From Alphaproteobacteria bacterium (GTDB taxonomy: Bacteria; Myxococcota_A; UBA796; GCA-2862545), in the NCBI GenBank assembly GCA_020632955.1, contig JACKEO010000012.1, positions 86,343 through 150,342 of the forward strand: 64,000 nucleotides of DNA, given 5' to 3'. Position 1 is the stretch's first letter. Every line of letters begins with the position of its first letter. This document shows, piece after piece, positions 24,729 to 34,291 of the stretch. The notes under the pieces are model-generated. The model searched no databases, had not been told where the DNA came from, and saw only the letters and a list, made by a program, of their open reading frames with translations. Both the position numbers and the translations under genes were made by a program.

Positions 24729-26887
24729 TCGCCTGGCTGCCGGTGCTGTCGATCGTGGCGTGGGCCCAGGAGCCCCAGGGTGACGTGCTCAGCCGCGTGG
24801 GCCGGTGCCTCGATCTGCAGGACGTGGCCTGCGCCCAGGCGGTGGTCGAGGCCGAGGGCATGGCCCGCAGCGACCGTCCCCAGTGGGTGGCCACCGCCGC
24901 CGAGGTGGCCTTCAGCGCGGGCGACTACCCGCAGGCCCACGACCTGATGCAGCGCGCGATCGCGGCGGGTCACGAGGATCCGCGCGAGCACGGCCCGCTG
25001 TTCGAGCGCACGATGTACGCCACGGCGGGATGGGTCGAGAAGGCCCGCGGGCGCTTCCGGGTGCGCTACCGCCCCGGTGCCGACGAGATCCTGGTGGACC
25101 CGGTGCTCGACGTGCTCGAGCGCACCGACCGCTACGTCACGCCGCTGATCGGCGAGCCGCCCCCGGGATCCACCATCGTGGAGCTCTACCCCGACGGCCG
25201 CAGCTTCGTGTCGGCCAGCAGCCTCACCCTCGACGACGTCGAGGCCACGGGTGTGGTGGCCATCAGCAAGTGGACCCGCCTGCTGGTCACCTCGCCGCGG
25301 GCGCTGGGCCGTGGCTACGACTGGCAGGCCACGGTCTCCCACGAGTACATCCACCTCGTGGCCTCGCACGCCTCGGCCGACCGCGCGCCGGTGTGGCTGC
25401 AGGAAGCCATCGCGAAGTACCTCGACAACCGCTGGGAGCACGGCCGCGACGACTTCCACCTCGACCCGCGCGCCGAGGGCTACCTGGCCCGCGCGCTGGC
25501 CGACGACGCGCTGGTGCCCTTCGACGAGATGCACCCCTCGCTGGCCAAGATCAAGGTGCTCGACGCCGACGGCGAGGTGGACCCCGAGGCCTCCGCGAAG
25601 CGCGCGGCCCTGGCCTACGCCCAGCTCGCCAGCCTGATGTCCTACGCCTTCGAGCTGGTGGGCGACGACGTGCTGCGGCGCGCCCTGCCCAAGGTGCGCG
25701 ACGGCGTCGACCCGCGCCGGGCCCTGGCCGACGCCACGGGCTCCAGCTCCCTCGACGTGCTCGTGGGCGCCTGGCGGGCGTGGCTGGCCAAGCAGGGCCT
25801 CGAGGGCGGCGAGGTGGCCGCGCCGCCCACGGTGCTCGACGGCGGCGACGACGCCGACCGCGACCCGGTGCTGTCCAAGCGTCGCGACCTCGCGAACTTC
25901 GTGCGCCTGGGCGACCTGCTCGCCGCCCGGGGCCACACGAAGGCCGCCCTCGTCGAGTACGACAAGGCGTCCGACGGCGAGCTGGCCACGTCGCCGCTCC
26001 TCGCGAGCCGCCGCGCCGAGGCGCTCGACGCCCTGGGGCGCCGCAGCGAGGCCCGTCGCCTCGTCGACGAGAGCCTGGACCTGTACCCCACCTTCTCGGC
26101 GTCCTGGCGGCTCAAGGCGCGGCTGCACCAGGCGTCGGGCGACCCGCGCGGCGCGATCGCGGCGCTCGAGCGCGCCACGGCGCTCGACCCGTACCCCCTC
26201 GACAGCCAGGAGCAGCTGGCCGCGCTCTACCGGCAGGTGGGGGATGCCGCGAAGGCTGCCGCGGCCGAGGCCCGGGTCACGCTGCTGCGCCGGGGCGGCG
26301 AGGACGATCCGCCGCCCCCCCTGCACGAGCGCCATGGCGACTACGAGGTGCCCCGCGCCCCCGAGGCCCAGCGCACCGCCGCCCGCGAGAGCGGCCGGTC
26401 CGCGCTGCTCGACCAGCCCGCGCCCGACTTCCAGGTCGACCGCGTGGGCGGCGGCGAGCCCCTGTCGCTGGCCGGGCTGGCCGGGCGCGTGGTGGTGCTC
26501 GACTTCTGGGCCACCTGGTGCGGCCCCTGCCGCGCGGTGATGCCCGGCCTGTCGTCGCTGCACGAGCGCTACGCCGCCGACGGCCTCACGGTGCTCGGCA
26601 TCAGCGACGAGACCTCCACCACGGTGCGCAAGTTCCTCGTGGGCCAGGAGGCGCGCGGCGTCACCTACGCCCACGAGCTGGCGCTGGAGGGGGGCGGCGT
26701 GCGACGCGACTACGGCGTGCGCTCCCTGCCCACGCTGGTGCTCGTCGACGCCAAGGGCGTGGTGCGGTGGGTGCACGTGGGCGCCGGCCCCCTGGCCGAG
26801 CTGGAGGCGAAGGTGGTGGACCTGCTGAAGGTGGGGAGGCGGCCCGAGGCGCCGACCGACGCCCCCGGTCGCGAGGTCATCCCCTAG
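24725..26887 (+). CDS. Exported gluzincin-like peptidase, TPR and TlpA thioredoxin fusion
   Basis: The 720-residue protein begins with a short signal peptide (MIAWLPVLSIVAWAQE) at a GTG that overlaps the preceding stop. Residues 95-370 resemble peptidase-MA-type domains, with the zinc site HEYIH at about 207 and WLQEAIAKYLD downstream giving the likely third ligand Glu. Helical TPR repeats follow (RDLANFVRLGDLLAARGHTKA). The last 160 residues are a TlpA-type thioredoxin domain with QPAPDFQVD, VVVLDFWATWCGPCR and SLPTLVLVDAKG, all catalytic Cys present. A protease joined to a periplasmic disulfide reductase in one chain is rare. It sits inside the Bat-like operon. Confidence 0.85.
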   Translation: MIAWLPVLSIVAWAQEPQGDVLSRVGRCLDLQDVACAQAVVEAEGMARSDRPQWVATAAEVAFSAGDYPQAHDLMQRAIAAGHEDPREHGPLFERTMYATAGWVEKARGRFRVRYRPGADEILVDPVLDVLERTDRYVTPLIGEPPPGSTIVELYPDGRSFVSASSLTLDDVEATGVVAISKWTRLLVTSPRALGRGYDWQATVSHEYIHLVASHASADRAPVWLQEAIAKYLDNRWEHGRDDFHLDPRAEGYLARALADDALVPFDEMHPSLAKIKVLDADGEVDPEASAKRAALAYAQLASLMSYAFELVGDDVLRRALPKVRDGVDPRRALADATGSSSLDVLVGAWRAWLAKQGLEGGEVAAPPTVLDGGDDADRDPVLSKRRDLANFVRLGDLLAARGHTKAALVEYDKASDGELATSPLLASRRAEALDALGRRSEARRLVDESLDLYPTFSASWRLKARLHQASGDPRGAIAALERATALDPYPLDSQEQLAALYRQVGDAAKAAAAEARVTLLRRGGEDDPPPPLHERHGDYEVPRAPEAQRTAARESGRSALLDQPAPDFQVDRVGGGEPLSLAGLAGRVVVLDFWATWCGPCRAVMPGLSSLHERYAADGLTVLGISDETSTTVRKFLVGQEARGVTYAHELALEGGGVRRDYGVRSLPTLVLVDAKGVVRWVHVGAGPLAELEAKVVDLLKVGRRPEAPTDAPGREVIP

Positions 26888-26973
26888 CGCCCCCTTCGCG
26901 CGGGAGGTGCTGCACCCCCCGCCCTGCAACCCTGGAACGAGCCCGCGGCGACGCGCGCGGGCACGGAGGACGG

Positions 26974-27945
<972 letters not shown>

Positions 27946-27964
27946 CGTGGCAGGAGGTCCCGAC

Positions 27965-28924
27965 GTGGCCGGCCCGGGGGTGCGGCCTGGCTCCGAGGTG
28001 CCCACCGTGTGGGACGCCGAGGTGCTGTCGCGCGTGCGCCACCTGCACCTGCAGGCCCGCGTGCGCACCGACGCCCTGCTCGTCGGCGCCCACCGGTCGC
28101 GGCGGGTGGGGCAGGCCATCGAGTTCGCCGACTACCAGGAATACGTCGCGGGCATGGATCTGCGCCGGCTGGACTGGCGCGTGATGGGGCGCACCGACCG
28201 CCTCGTGGTGCGGCGCTACGAGACCGAGACCGAGCTCGCCGCCACCGTGGTGCTCGACCTGTCGGGCGATCTGGGCACCGGGGCCGGGGCCACGCGGGGC
28301 TACCCGCCGCTGGTGGGCAGCAAGGCCGGCTACGCCGTCTCGCTGGCCGCCACCTTCCTGTACTGGCTGCACCGCCACGGCGAGCCCGTGGGCCTGCGCA
28401 TCGTGGGCGGAACGGGCGTGCGCTTCCCGGTGCTGCCGCCGCGCACGGGCGCCAACCACCTGCGCCTGGCCTTCCTGCAGCTCGCCAGCGTGACGCCGGG
28501 GGGCACGGCCGGCCTGGCGTCCGCGCTCACCGAGGTGGGCCGCAGCGCCCGCCGCCGCAGCCTGGTGGTGGTGATCTCCGACGGCATGGAGGAGCCCGCC
28601 ACCTGGCTGCCCTCGCTGCGGGCCTTCACCCGCCGGGGCACCGACCTGCGCTTCGTCCACCTCTACGACCGCCAGGAGCTCACGCTCGACGTGGGACCCG
28701 CCCGCCTGCTCTACAGCCCCGAGGGCGGCGCGGAGCTGCCGGTGGACCCCGACGGCGTGCAGCGCGACTTCCGCGAGGTGGTGGCCGCCTACCTGGCCGA
28801 GGTGCGGCACGGCGTGGTGGCGGCGCGCGGGCAGTACCTGCTGGCCGCCAGCGACGACGACCCCGCCCGCGTGCTCCGCCGGCTGGTGCACGGCGGCAGC
28901 AGCGCCCCGGGGGAGCTGCCGTGA
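27965..28924 (+). CDS. DUF58-domain protein
   Basis: The 319-residue protein contains the DUF58 signature YQEYVAGMDLRRLDWRVMGRTD at about residue 55-80, then RRYETETELAATVVLDLSGDLG with a VWA-like fold that keeps the Asp-x-Ser-x-Asp pattern. Proteins of this family always accompany MoxR and are thought to be clients or adaptors. The GTG at 27965 with AGGAGG seven bases upstream is preferred over GTG 27947, which lies within the ribosome binding site. It overlaps the next gene by four bases. Confidence 0.92.
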   Translation: MAGPGVRPGSEVPTVWDAEVLSRVRHLHLQARVRTDALLVGAHRSRRVGQAIEFADYQEYVAGMDLRRLDWRVMGRTDRLVVRRYETETELAATVVLDLSGDLGTGAGATRGYPPLVGSKAGYAVSLAATFLYWLHRHGEPVGLRIVGGTGVRFPVLPPRTGANHLRLAFLQLASVTPGGTAGLASALTEVGRSARRRSLVVVISDGMEEPATWLPSLRAFTRRGTDLRFVHLYDRQELTLDVGPARLLYSPEGGAELPVDPDGVQRDFREVVAAYLAEVRHGVVAARGQYLLAASDDDPARVLRRLVHGGSSAPGELP

Positions 28925-30957
28925 GTCTCGGCCTCCTCGCGCCCTCGGCCCTGGGCCTGATGGTGCTCCTGGGCCTGCCGGTCCTGGCGCACCTCACGCG
29001 CCAGCGCCCCACCGATCGGCTGGCCTTCGGCGCGATGCTGCTGGTGCAGCGGCTGGTCAAGCGCCTGCGCCGGCGCCGCTCGCTGAAGGACCGCCTGCTC
29101 TTCGCGCTGCGCCTGCTGGCGATGCTGCTGGCGCTGCTGGCGGCGGCGGGTCCCCAGCTGTCGTGGACGGGGGCCGTGCCCGACTTCGAGGGCAGCGGCC
29201 GCGTGGTGCTCGTGGTCGACACGTCGATGTCGATGGCGCTGCACGACGGGGGCAGCACCCTGCTGGAGCGCGCGAAGGCGGCGGCGTCCACGCGGGTGCG
29301 CAGCGCCCCCGACGGCGTGCGCTTCGGGCTGGTGGCCTACGACGCCGCGGCCCGCCCGCTCACCGGCGAGCTCACGGCCGACAAGGGCCACGTGCTCGCA
29401 CAGATCGAGGCGCTGGAGACCTCCCTGCACCCGGGCGACCTGCGGGGGGCGCTGCTCGAGGCGCGCCGCATGCTGGAGGGCGAGCCCGGCGAGGTGGTGC
29501 TCTACTCCGACGAGGCCGGGGCGGTGATGGTGCCCCACGCCACCGAGGAGATCGGGCGGCTGGTGGAGGCCGGCAGCGCCGTGCTGCCCGAGCCGGTGCT
29601 CGCCGAGCCCCCGCGCAACCTCACGGTGCTCGACGCCGTGTACGGCGACGGCCTCGAGGGCGGTCAGGTCACCTTCCGGGTGCAGAGCTACGGACCCGAC
29701 ACCGCGGAGACCACGTGCGAGGTGCGGCTGCCCGACGGCGCGTCCATCGCCGTCTTCGTCACGGTGCCGCCGCTGGGCGAGGCCGAGGCCCGGGTCACGG
29801 TGCCGCGCGAGGCCCGCGGCGGCGTGGCGTCGGTGCGCTGCGAGGATCCCGACCTGCCGCTCGACGACACCCGCTGGTTCCACCTGCCCCAGGTGGGGGC
29901 GTCGCGGGTGCTCGTGGTGGACGGCGACCCGGGCGACACGCCCACGCAGTCCGAGATCTACTTCCTGGAGCGGGCGCTCTCGCCGTGGGGGGGCCTCAAG
30001 AGCGGCGTGGCGCTCGACGTGGTGAGCCCCAAGGGCTTCGATCGCCTCGATCGCGACGTGCACCGCCTGGTGTTCCTGGCGAACGTGGCCGACCCCGTGG
30101 CGCTGGGTCCGGCCCTGCGCGAGCACGTGCGGCGGGGCGGCGTGGTGGTGGTGGCGGTGGGCGACAACGTCACGCCCGAGCGCTACGCCGAGGCCCTCGG
30201 CCCGGTGCTGCCGGCGCCCTTCCGACGCATCGAGGCGCTGGCCGACCGCGGGGAGGATCCCGTGCCGCTGGCCCTGCCCGAGGTGGACCACCCGCTCTTC
30301 GAGCCCTTCGCCCGGGGCGGTCGCGAGGGCCTGGCCCGCATCGGCGCGTGGCGCGTGATGACGCTGGAGCCCTACGCCGACGGCGGCGACGTCCACACCC
30401 TGCTCCGCTACGTCGACGGCATGCCCGCGCTGGTGGAGCGCCGGGTGGGGCAGGGGGCCGTGCTCGTGTGGACGAGCACGCTCGACGACGGCTGGACGAA
30501 CCTGCCCTTCGAGGCCGCCTTCCTGCCCCTGGTGCAGCGGCTGGTGTCGCTGTACGGCGGCGAGGCCCTGGGCACCGTGCTGCGCCGCACCGCCGTGGTG
30601 GGCGACACGGTGGAGGTGGAGCTGGAGGAGGGGGTGCGCGCGGTGGACGTGCTGGGTCCGCTGGGCGAGCCGGTGCGCTTCAGCCAGTCCGGGTCCAGCG
30701 TGCTGCTCACGCCCGATCGCCCGGGGGCCTACGAGGTCCGCATCACCGACGGCCCCACCCTGGCGTGGGTGGCGGTCAACCTCGACACCGAGGAGAGCGA
30801 CGTGCGCCGCACCCACTCCGTGGCCCGCGCCGAGGCCGAGCTGGTCCCCGAGCTGTTCACGCGGCACCGCGACCTGGCGCTGCCCGCACTCATGGGCGCG
30901 CTGGCGCTGGTGCTCGCGGCCGCGCTGCTGGCCCTGCGTCCGGGGGTGCCGGCATGA
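28921..30957 (+). CDS. BatA-like membrane protein with von Willebrand A domain
   Basis: The 678-residue protein starts with an aerotolerance-regulator N-terminal region (LGLMVLLGLPVLAHLTRQRP and two more membrane helices to about residue 75). The VWA domain follows: VVLVVDTSMSMALHDGG holds the DxSxS metal-binding motif, and VVLYSDEAGAV the later strand. The rest is beta-rich and probably outside the membrane, with a C-terminal helix (LPALMGALALVLAAALLALRP) that returns to it. It is coupled to both neighbours by overlapping codons. Similar proteins form stress-related envelope complexes; its precise role is unknown. Confidence 0.88.
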   Translation: MSLGLLAPSALGLMVLLGLPVLAHLTRQRPTDRLAFGAMLLVQRLVKRLRRRRSLKDRLLFALRLLAMLLALLAAAGPQLSWTGAVPDFEGSGRVVLVVDTSMSMALHDGGSTLLERAKAAASTRVRSAPDGVRFGLVAYDAAARPLTGELTADKGHVLAQIEALETSLHPGDLRGALLEARRMLEGEPGEVVLYSDEAGAVMVPHATEEIGRLVEAGSAVLPEPVLAEPPRNLTVLDAVYGDGLEGGQVTFRVQSYGPDTAETTCEVRLPDGASIAVFVTVPPLGEAEARVTVPREARGGVASVRCEDPDLPLDDTRWFHLPQVGASRVLVVDGDPGDTPTQSEIYFLERALSPWGGLKSGVALDVVSPKGFDRLDRDVHRLVFLANVADPVALGPALREHVRRGGVVVVAVGDNVTPERYAEALGPVLPAPFRRIEALADRGEDPVPLALPEVDHPLFEPFARGGREGLARIGAWRVMTLEPYADGGDVHTLLRYVDGMPALVERRVGQGAVLVWTSTLDDGWTNLPFEAAFLPLVQRLVSLYGGEALGTVLRRTAVVGDTVEVELEEGVRAVDVLGPLGEPVRFSQSGSSVLLTPDRPGAYEVRITDGPTLAWVAVNLDTEESDVRRTHSVARAEAELVPELFTRHRDLALPALMGALALVLAAALLALRPGVPA

Positions 30958-31706
30958 CCTGGCGCCGTCGCGACGTGCTGGGGGGCCTGGGCGCCCTGGC
31001 CCTGTGGCCCGGCGTGGGGCGCGCGCTGGGCGACGCCACCCACGTGGACGTGGCCGAGCTCGACCTGGGCCCGGGCACCACTTCCCGTCCCCAGGCGTGG
31101 AAGCGGCTGCTCTACCACGTCGAGACCAGCACCAGCGTGGAGGTGCTCCAGCGCTCCGTGGTGGTCACGCCCGACGGCGCCGAGCTCTTCGAGCACCCCT
31201 TCTGCGTGCTGCTGGGCACCGGGGGCTTCGACGCCGTGAGCGACAAGGGCATCGAGCAGCTCTCGCAGTTCCTGGACTACGGCGGCTTCCTCTTCATCGA
31301 CGACACCACGGGCGACGACGCCAGCGGGTGCGACGCGGCCGTGCGGCGCCTGTGCAGCCGCCTGTTCCCCACGCGTCCGCTGGCCCCGCTGCCCGCCGAC
31401 CACTCGGTGCTGCGCGCCTTCTTCCTGCTCGACCGCTGCCCGGGCCGCCTCGACCGCCACCCCTTCCTCGAGGGGGTCACGGTGGGCAACCTCTGCCCGG
31501 TGGTCTACTGCCGCAACGACGTGAGCGGCGCGCTCGACCGCACCGAGCAGGGCATGGACCGCCACCCCTGCGTGCCCGGCGGCGAGACCCAGCGCCGTGA
31601 GGCCGTGAAGGTGGGCATCAACCTGCTGATGTACGCGCTCACGGCCAACTACAAGAACGACCAGGCGCACGTGCGCCAGCTCATGCTCGACCGGCGCCTC
31701 AAGTGA
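30954..31706 (+). CDS. DUF4159-domain exported protein
   Basis: The 250-residue protein starts MTWRRRDVLGGLGALALWPG, a possible twin-arginine signal (RRRDV plus hydrophobic stretch). The core has the DUF4159 features VELDLGPGTTSRPQAWKRLLYHVE, LGTGGFDAVSDKGIEQLSQF and GGFLFIDDTTGD, then a six-Cys C-terminal part. DUF4159 proteins are partners of MoxR/BatA-type operons and share a fold with glutamine-amidotransferase-like proteins. It overlaps the gene before (ATGA) and after (TGATG). Confidence 0.88.
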   Translation: MTWRRRDVLGGLGALALWPGVGRALGDATHVDVAELDLGPGTTSRPQAWKRLLYHVETSTSVEVLQRSVVVTPDGAELFEHPFCVLLGTGGFDAVSDKGIEQLSQFLDYGGFLFIDDTTGDDASGCDAAVRRLCSRLFPTRPLAPLPADHSVLRAFFLLDRCPGRLDRHPFLEGVTVGNLCPVVYCRNDVSGALDRTEQGMDRHPCVPGGETQRREAVKVGINLLMYALTANYKNDQAHVRQLMLDRRLK

Positions 31707-33943
31707 TGGCCTGGCTGCTGGGTGGCGAGCTGGGCCCGTCGGGCTCGCTGAGCTGGACCTCGCCCGACTGGGTGGTGGTGGTGGCCGCCGCCGTGGCGCT
31801 GCTGGCCTTCGCCGCCAGCGTGCGGGGCAGCCGGCCGCTGGGTGCGCGGGTGGCCGAGGGCGTGGCCTTCGCGCTGGCCCTGCTGGGCCTCGTGGTGGCG
31901 CTGGCGCGGCCGGTGTGGGTGGAGGAGGAGGGCCGCACGGTGCCCGGCCGCCTCGCGGTGGTGGTGGACGCCAGCGCGTCGATGGCGGTGCGCGAGGGGG
32001 CCGGTGCCCGATCGGATGCGGCCCGCGCCCTGCTCGACCGGGTGCTGGCCGAGGGCGACGACGTCGACGTCTTCCACCTGGGCGACGGGCTGTCGGCGGG
32101 TCCGCCCACGGCCTTCGACCTGCCGGGCACCGATCTCGAGTCCGCGCTGCGGGCCCTGGGCGACCGCTACGCGGGCGAGAAGCTGGCCGGGGTGGTGGTG
32201 ATCACCGACGGCCTCGACCGCGGGCCCCTGCGGCGCTCCTGGCTGCGCGGCGGCGATCCGGTGCCGCCCAAGCTGCCCGGGCCGCTCACGCTGTTCGGGG
32301 TGGGCCAGACGGGGGCCACGAAGGACCTGGCGGTGCGCTGGGTGGACGCCGGCGGCTACGCCTACGTGCACACCCCCTTCCGCATCCGGGCCGAGCTGGT
32401 GGGCATCGGCTTCGAGGGCCAGGAGGTGCAGGCCGAGCTGCTGCAGGACGGCCGCGTGGTCACCAGCAGCCGGGTGCGCCTCGACGAGGCGGGGGAGGGC
32501 GAGGCCACCTTCGAGGTCACCCCCGACCGTCCCGGGCGCTTCAGCTTCCTGGTGCAGGTGCCCGACTACGAGCAGGACGCGGTGCTCGCGAACAACGTGA
32601 TGCCCGTGGTGGTGCGGGTGGTGCGCGACAAGATCCGCGTGCTGCAGGTGGCGGGCGCGCCGTCGTGGGACGTGAAGTTCCTGCGCCGCTTCCTCAAGGG
32701 CGATCCCTCGGTCGACCTGGTGAGCTTCTTCATCCTCCGCACGCGCCGCGACATGGGCGCGCGCTGGAACGAGAAGGAGCTGTCGCTCATCGAGTTCCCG
32801 TACCGCCAGCTCTTCAACGAGGAGCTCGCGTCCTTCGACCTCGTGATCTTCCAGAACTTCGACTACCACCCCTACTTCGAGCACTGGTCGGCCGAGCTGC
32901 TGGGCAACGTGGCGCGGGTCACCCGCGACCTGGGGCACGGCTTCGCGATGGTGGGCGGCGACCGATCCTTCTCGCTCGGCGACTACGGACGCACGCCGCT
33001 GCCCGACATCCTGCCGGTGGAGGTGAGCGGCACCCGCAGCGCGCCCGATCCCACGCCCTTCCAGCCCACGCTCACCGACGCGGGACGGCGCCACCCGATC
33101 ACCCGCCTGGTGGCCGACGCCACCGAGAACGAGGCGTGGTGGGGGCGGCTGCACGCGCTCGACGGCACGAACACCGGGCTCACGGCGCGCAGCAACGCCG
33201 CGGTGCTGCTCGAGCACCCCACGCTCAAGGACAAGCTGGGCAAGCCGCTGCCGGTGCTGTCGGTGTCGGAGGCGGGCAAGGGCCGCGCGATGGCCCTGTC
33301 GGTCGACACCTCCTGGCGCTGGTCGCTGTCGGAGGCGGCGGTGGGGCGCGGCAACCAGGCCTACCTGCGCTTCTGGAAGGGGGCGATCCGCTGGCTGATC
33401 GGCGACCCCACCACGGCCCGCGTCATGGTCGACACCCACCGCGAGAACTACGCCGTGGGCGACGAGGTGCGCATCCTGGTGCGGGCGCGCGACCAGGACT
33501 TCGCCCCGCTGGTGGACGGCCCGGTGCGGGTGGAGGTGAGCTCGTCGGGCTGGTCGGCCTCGCACGAGGCCACCACGGGCCCCGAGGGCGAGGCGGTGAT
33601 CACCGTGCCCGCCGAGCGCCGCGGGGCCCACCGGGTGGACGTGGTGGTGGGCACGGGCCCGTCGGCGGATGTGGCGAGCACGGTGTACGCGGTCACCAGC
33701 CGCGACCCCGAGCTCGACGAGGTGGCCCCCGACCCGGCCTTCCTGGCCTGGCTGGCGGCGCGCACCGACGGACGCTTCGTGCCCGCGGGCGAGACGGAGG
33801 AGCCGCTGCGCGACGCCAGCGCGGGCCGCACGCTGTGGACGCGCCACGAGGTGGCCGTGTGGCGCAGCCCGGTGCTGGCGGCGTGGATCGCGTTGTTCGC
33901 GGGCATCGCGTGGATCCTGCGGCGCAGGGCGGGCCTCAGGTAG
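31706..33943 (+). CDS. VWA/glutamine-amidotransferase-like membrane protein ending the Bat-like operon
   Basis: The 745-residue protein has two N-terminal membrane helices (WVVVVAAAVALLAFAASV, GVAFALALLGLVVALARPVW). The VWA-like domain shows LAVVVDASASMAVREG (DxSxS) and GVVVITDGLDRG. A glutamine-amidotransferase-like domain follows at about residue 400 with GHGFAMVGGDRSFSLGDYG, as in YfaP-like and UCP proteins of this operon type. A C-terminal helix (WIALFAGIAWIL) completes it. The ATG overlaps the preceding TGA. It is the last gene of the operon, before an intergenic gap of 350 bases. Confidence 0.88.
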   Translation: MAWLLGGELGPSGSLSWTSPDWVVVVAAAVALLAFAASVRGSRPLGARVAEGVAFALALLGLVVALARPVWVEEEGRTVPGRLAVVVDASASMAVREGAGARSDAARALLDRVLAEGDDVDVFHLGDGLSAGPPTAFDLPGTDLESALRALGDRYAGEKLAGVVVITDGLDRGPLRRSWLRGGDPVPPKLPGPLTLFGVGQTGATKDLAVRWVDAGGYAYVHTPFRIRAELVGIGFEGQEVQAELLQDGRVVTSSRVRLDEAGEGEATFEVTPDRPGRFSFLVQVPDYEQDAVLANNVMPVVVRVVRDKIRVLQVAGAPSWDVKFLRRFLKGDPSVDLVSFFILRTRRDMGARWNEKELSLIEFPYRQLFNEELASFDLVIFQNFDYHPYFEHWSAELLGNVARVTRDLGHGFAMVGGDRSFSLGDYGRTPLPDILPVEVSGTRSAPDPTPFQPTLTDAGRRHPITRLVADATENEAWWGRLHALDGTNTGLTARSNAAVLLEHPTLKDKLGKPLPVLSVSEAGKGRAMALSVDTSWRWSLSEAAVGRGNQAYLRFWKGAIRWLIGDPTTARVMVDTHRENYAVGDEVRILVRARDQDFAPLVDGPVRVEVSSSGWSASHEATTGPEGEAVITVPAERRGAHRVDVVVGTGPSADVASTVYAVTSRDPELDEVAPDPAFLAWLAARTDGRFVPAGETEEPLRDASAGRTLWTRHEVAVWRSPVLAAWIALFAGIAWILRRRAGLR

Positions 33944-34291
33944 TCCCGCGGGGACGAGAGGCGTCGCCGTCGTGTCGGGCTGTGCGCTCCCGAACGGACG
34001 TGGGGCCCAGGGTGTGGGGTCGCGCCGCTTCCGACGCGCACATGGGAACCACGGAGTTCGCGGAGCCCGGCGGAGGGCGCACGGAGAAGACACACTCAAA
34101 CCTCATCTTCCTCCGCGCGCCCTCCGTTCTCCTCCGTGATCACCGTGGTTTCCCCAGGCCCACACCCTCCCCCCGTTCCGCGTCGGCACGATCGCCCACC
34201 GCGACGCACGCCTTGGAGGGGAGGGAAGGGGGGCCAGCGCTGGATCGGCGGACCTCCGGGGGATAGCCGCCGCGGGACCGCGGGAGGACGG
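33944..34291. other. Intergenic region upstream of the EF-G paralogue with long inverted repeat
   Basis: This 348-base stretch holds no convincing gene. It contains the long imperfect inverted repeat at 34044-34154 (listed separately), and the 130 bases before the EF-G start should hold its promoter. No clear -35/-10 pair was found by eye. The ribosome binding site GGGAGGACGG directly precedes the ATG. Confidence 0.55.
34044..34154. repeat. Long imperfect inverted repeat of CGGAG-type motifs
   Basis: The left arm (34044-34090, starting GGGAACCACGGAGTTCGCGG and ending CACGGAGAAGA) is nearly the reverse complement of the right arm (34106-34154, starting TCTTCCTCCGCGCGCCCTCC and ending CACCGTGGTTTCCC). 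The loop is about 15 bases. The repeated core is ACGGAG, similar to small dispersed intergenic repeats of other GC-rich bacteria. Folding would give a hairpin of about 45 bp. Confidence 0.8.
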
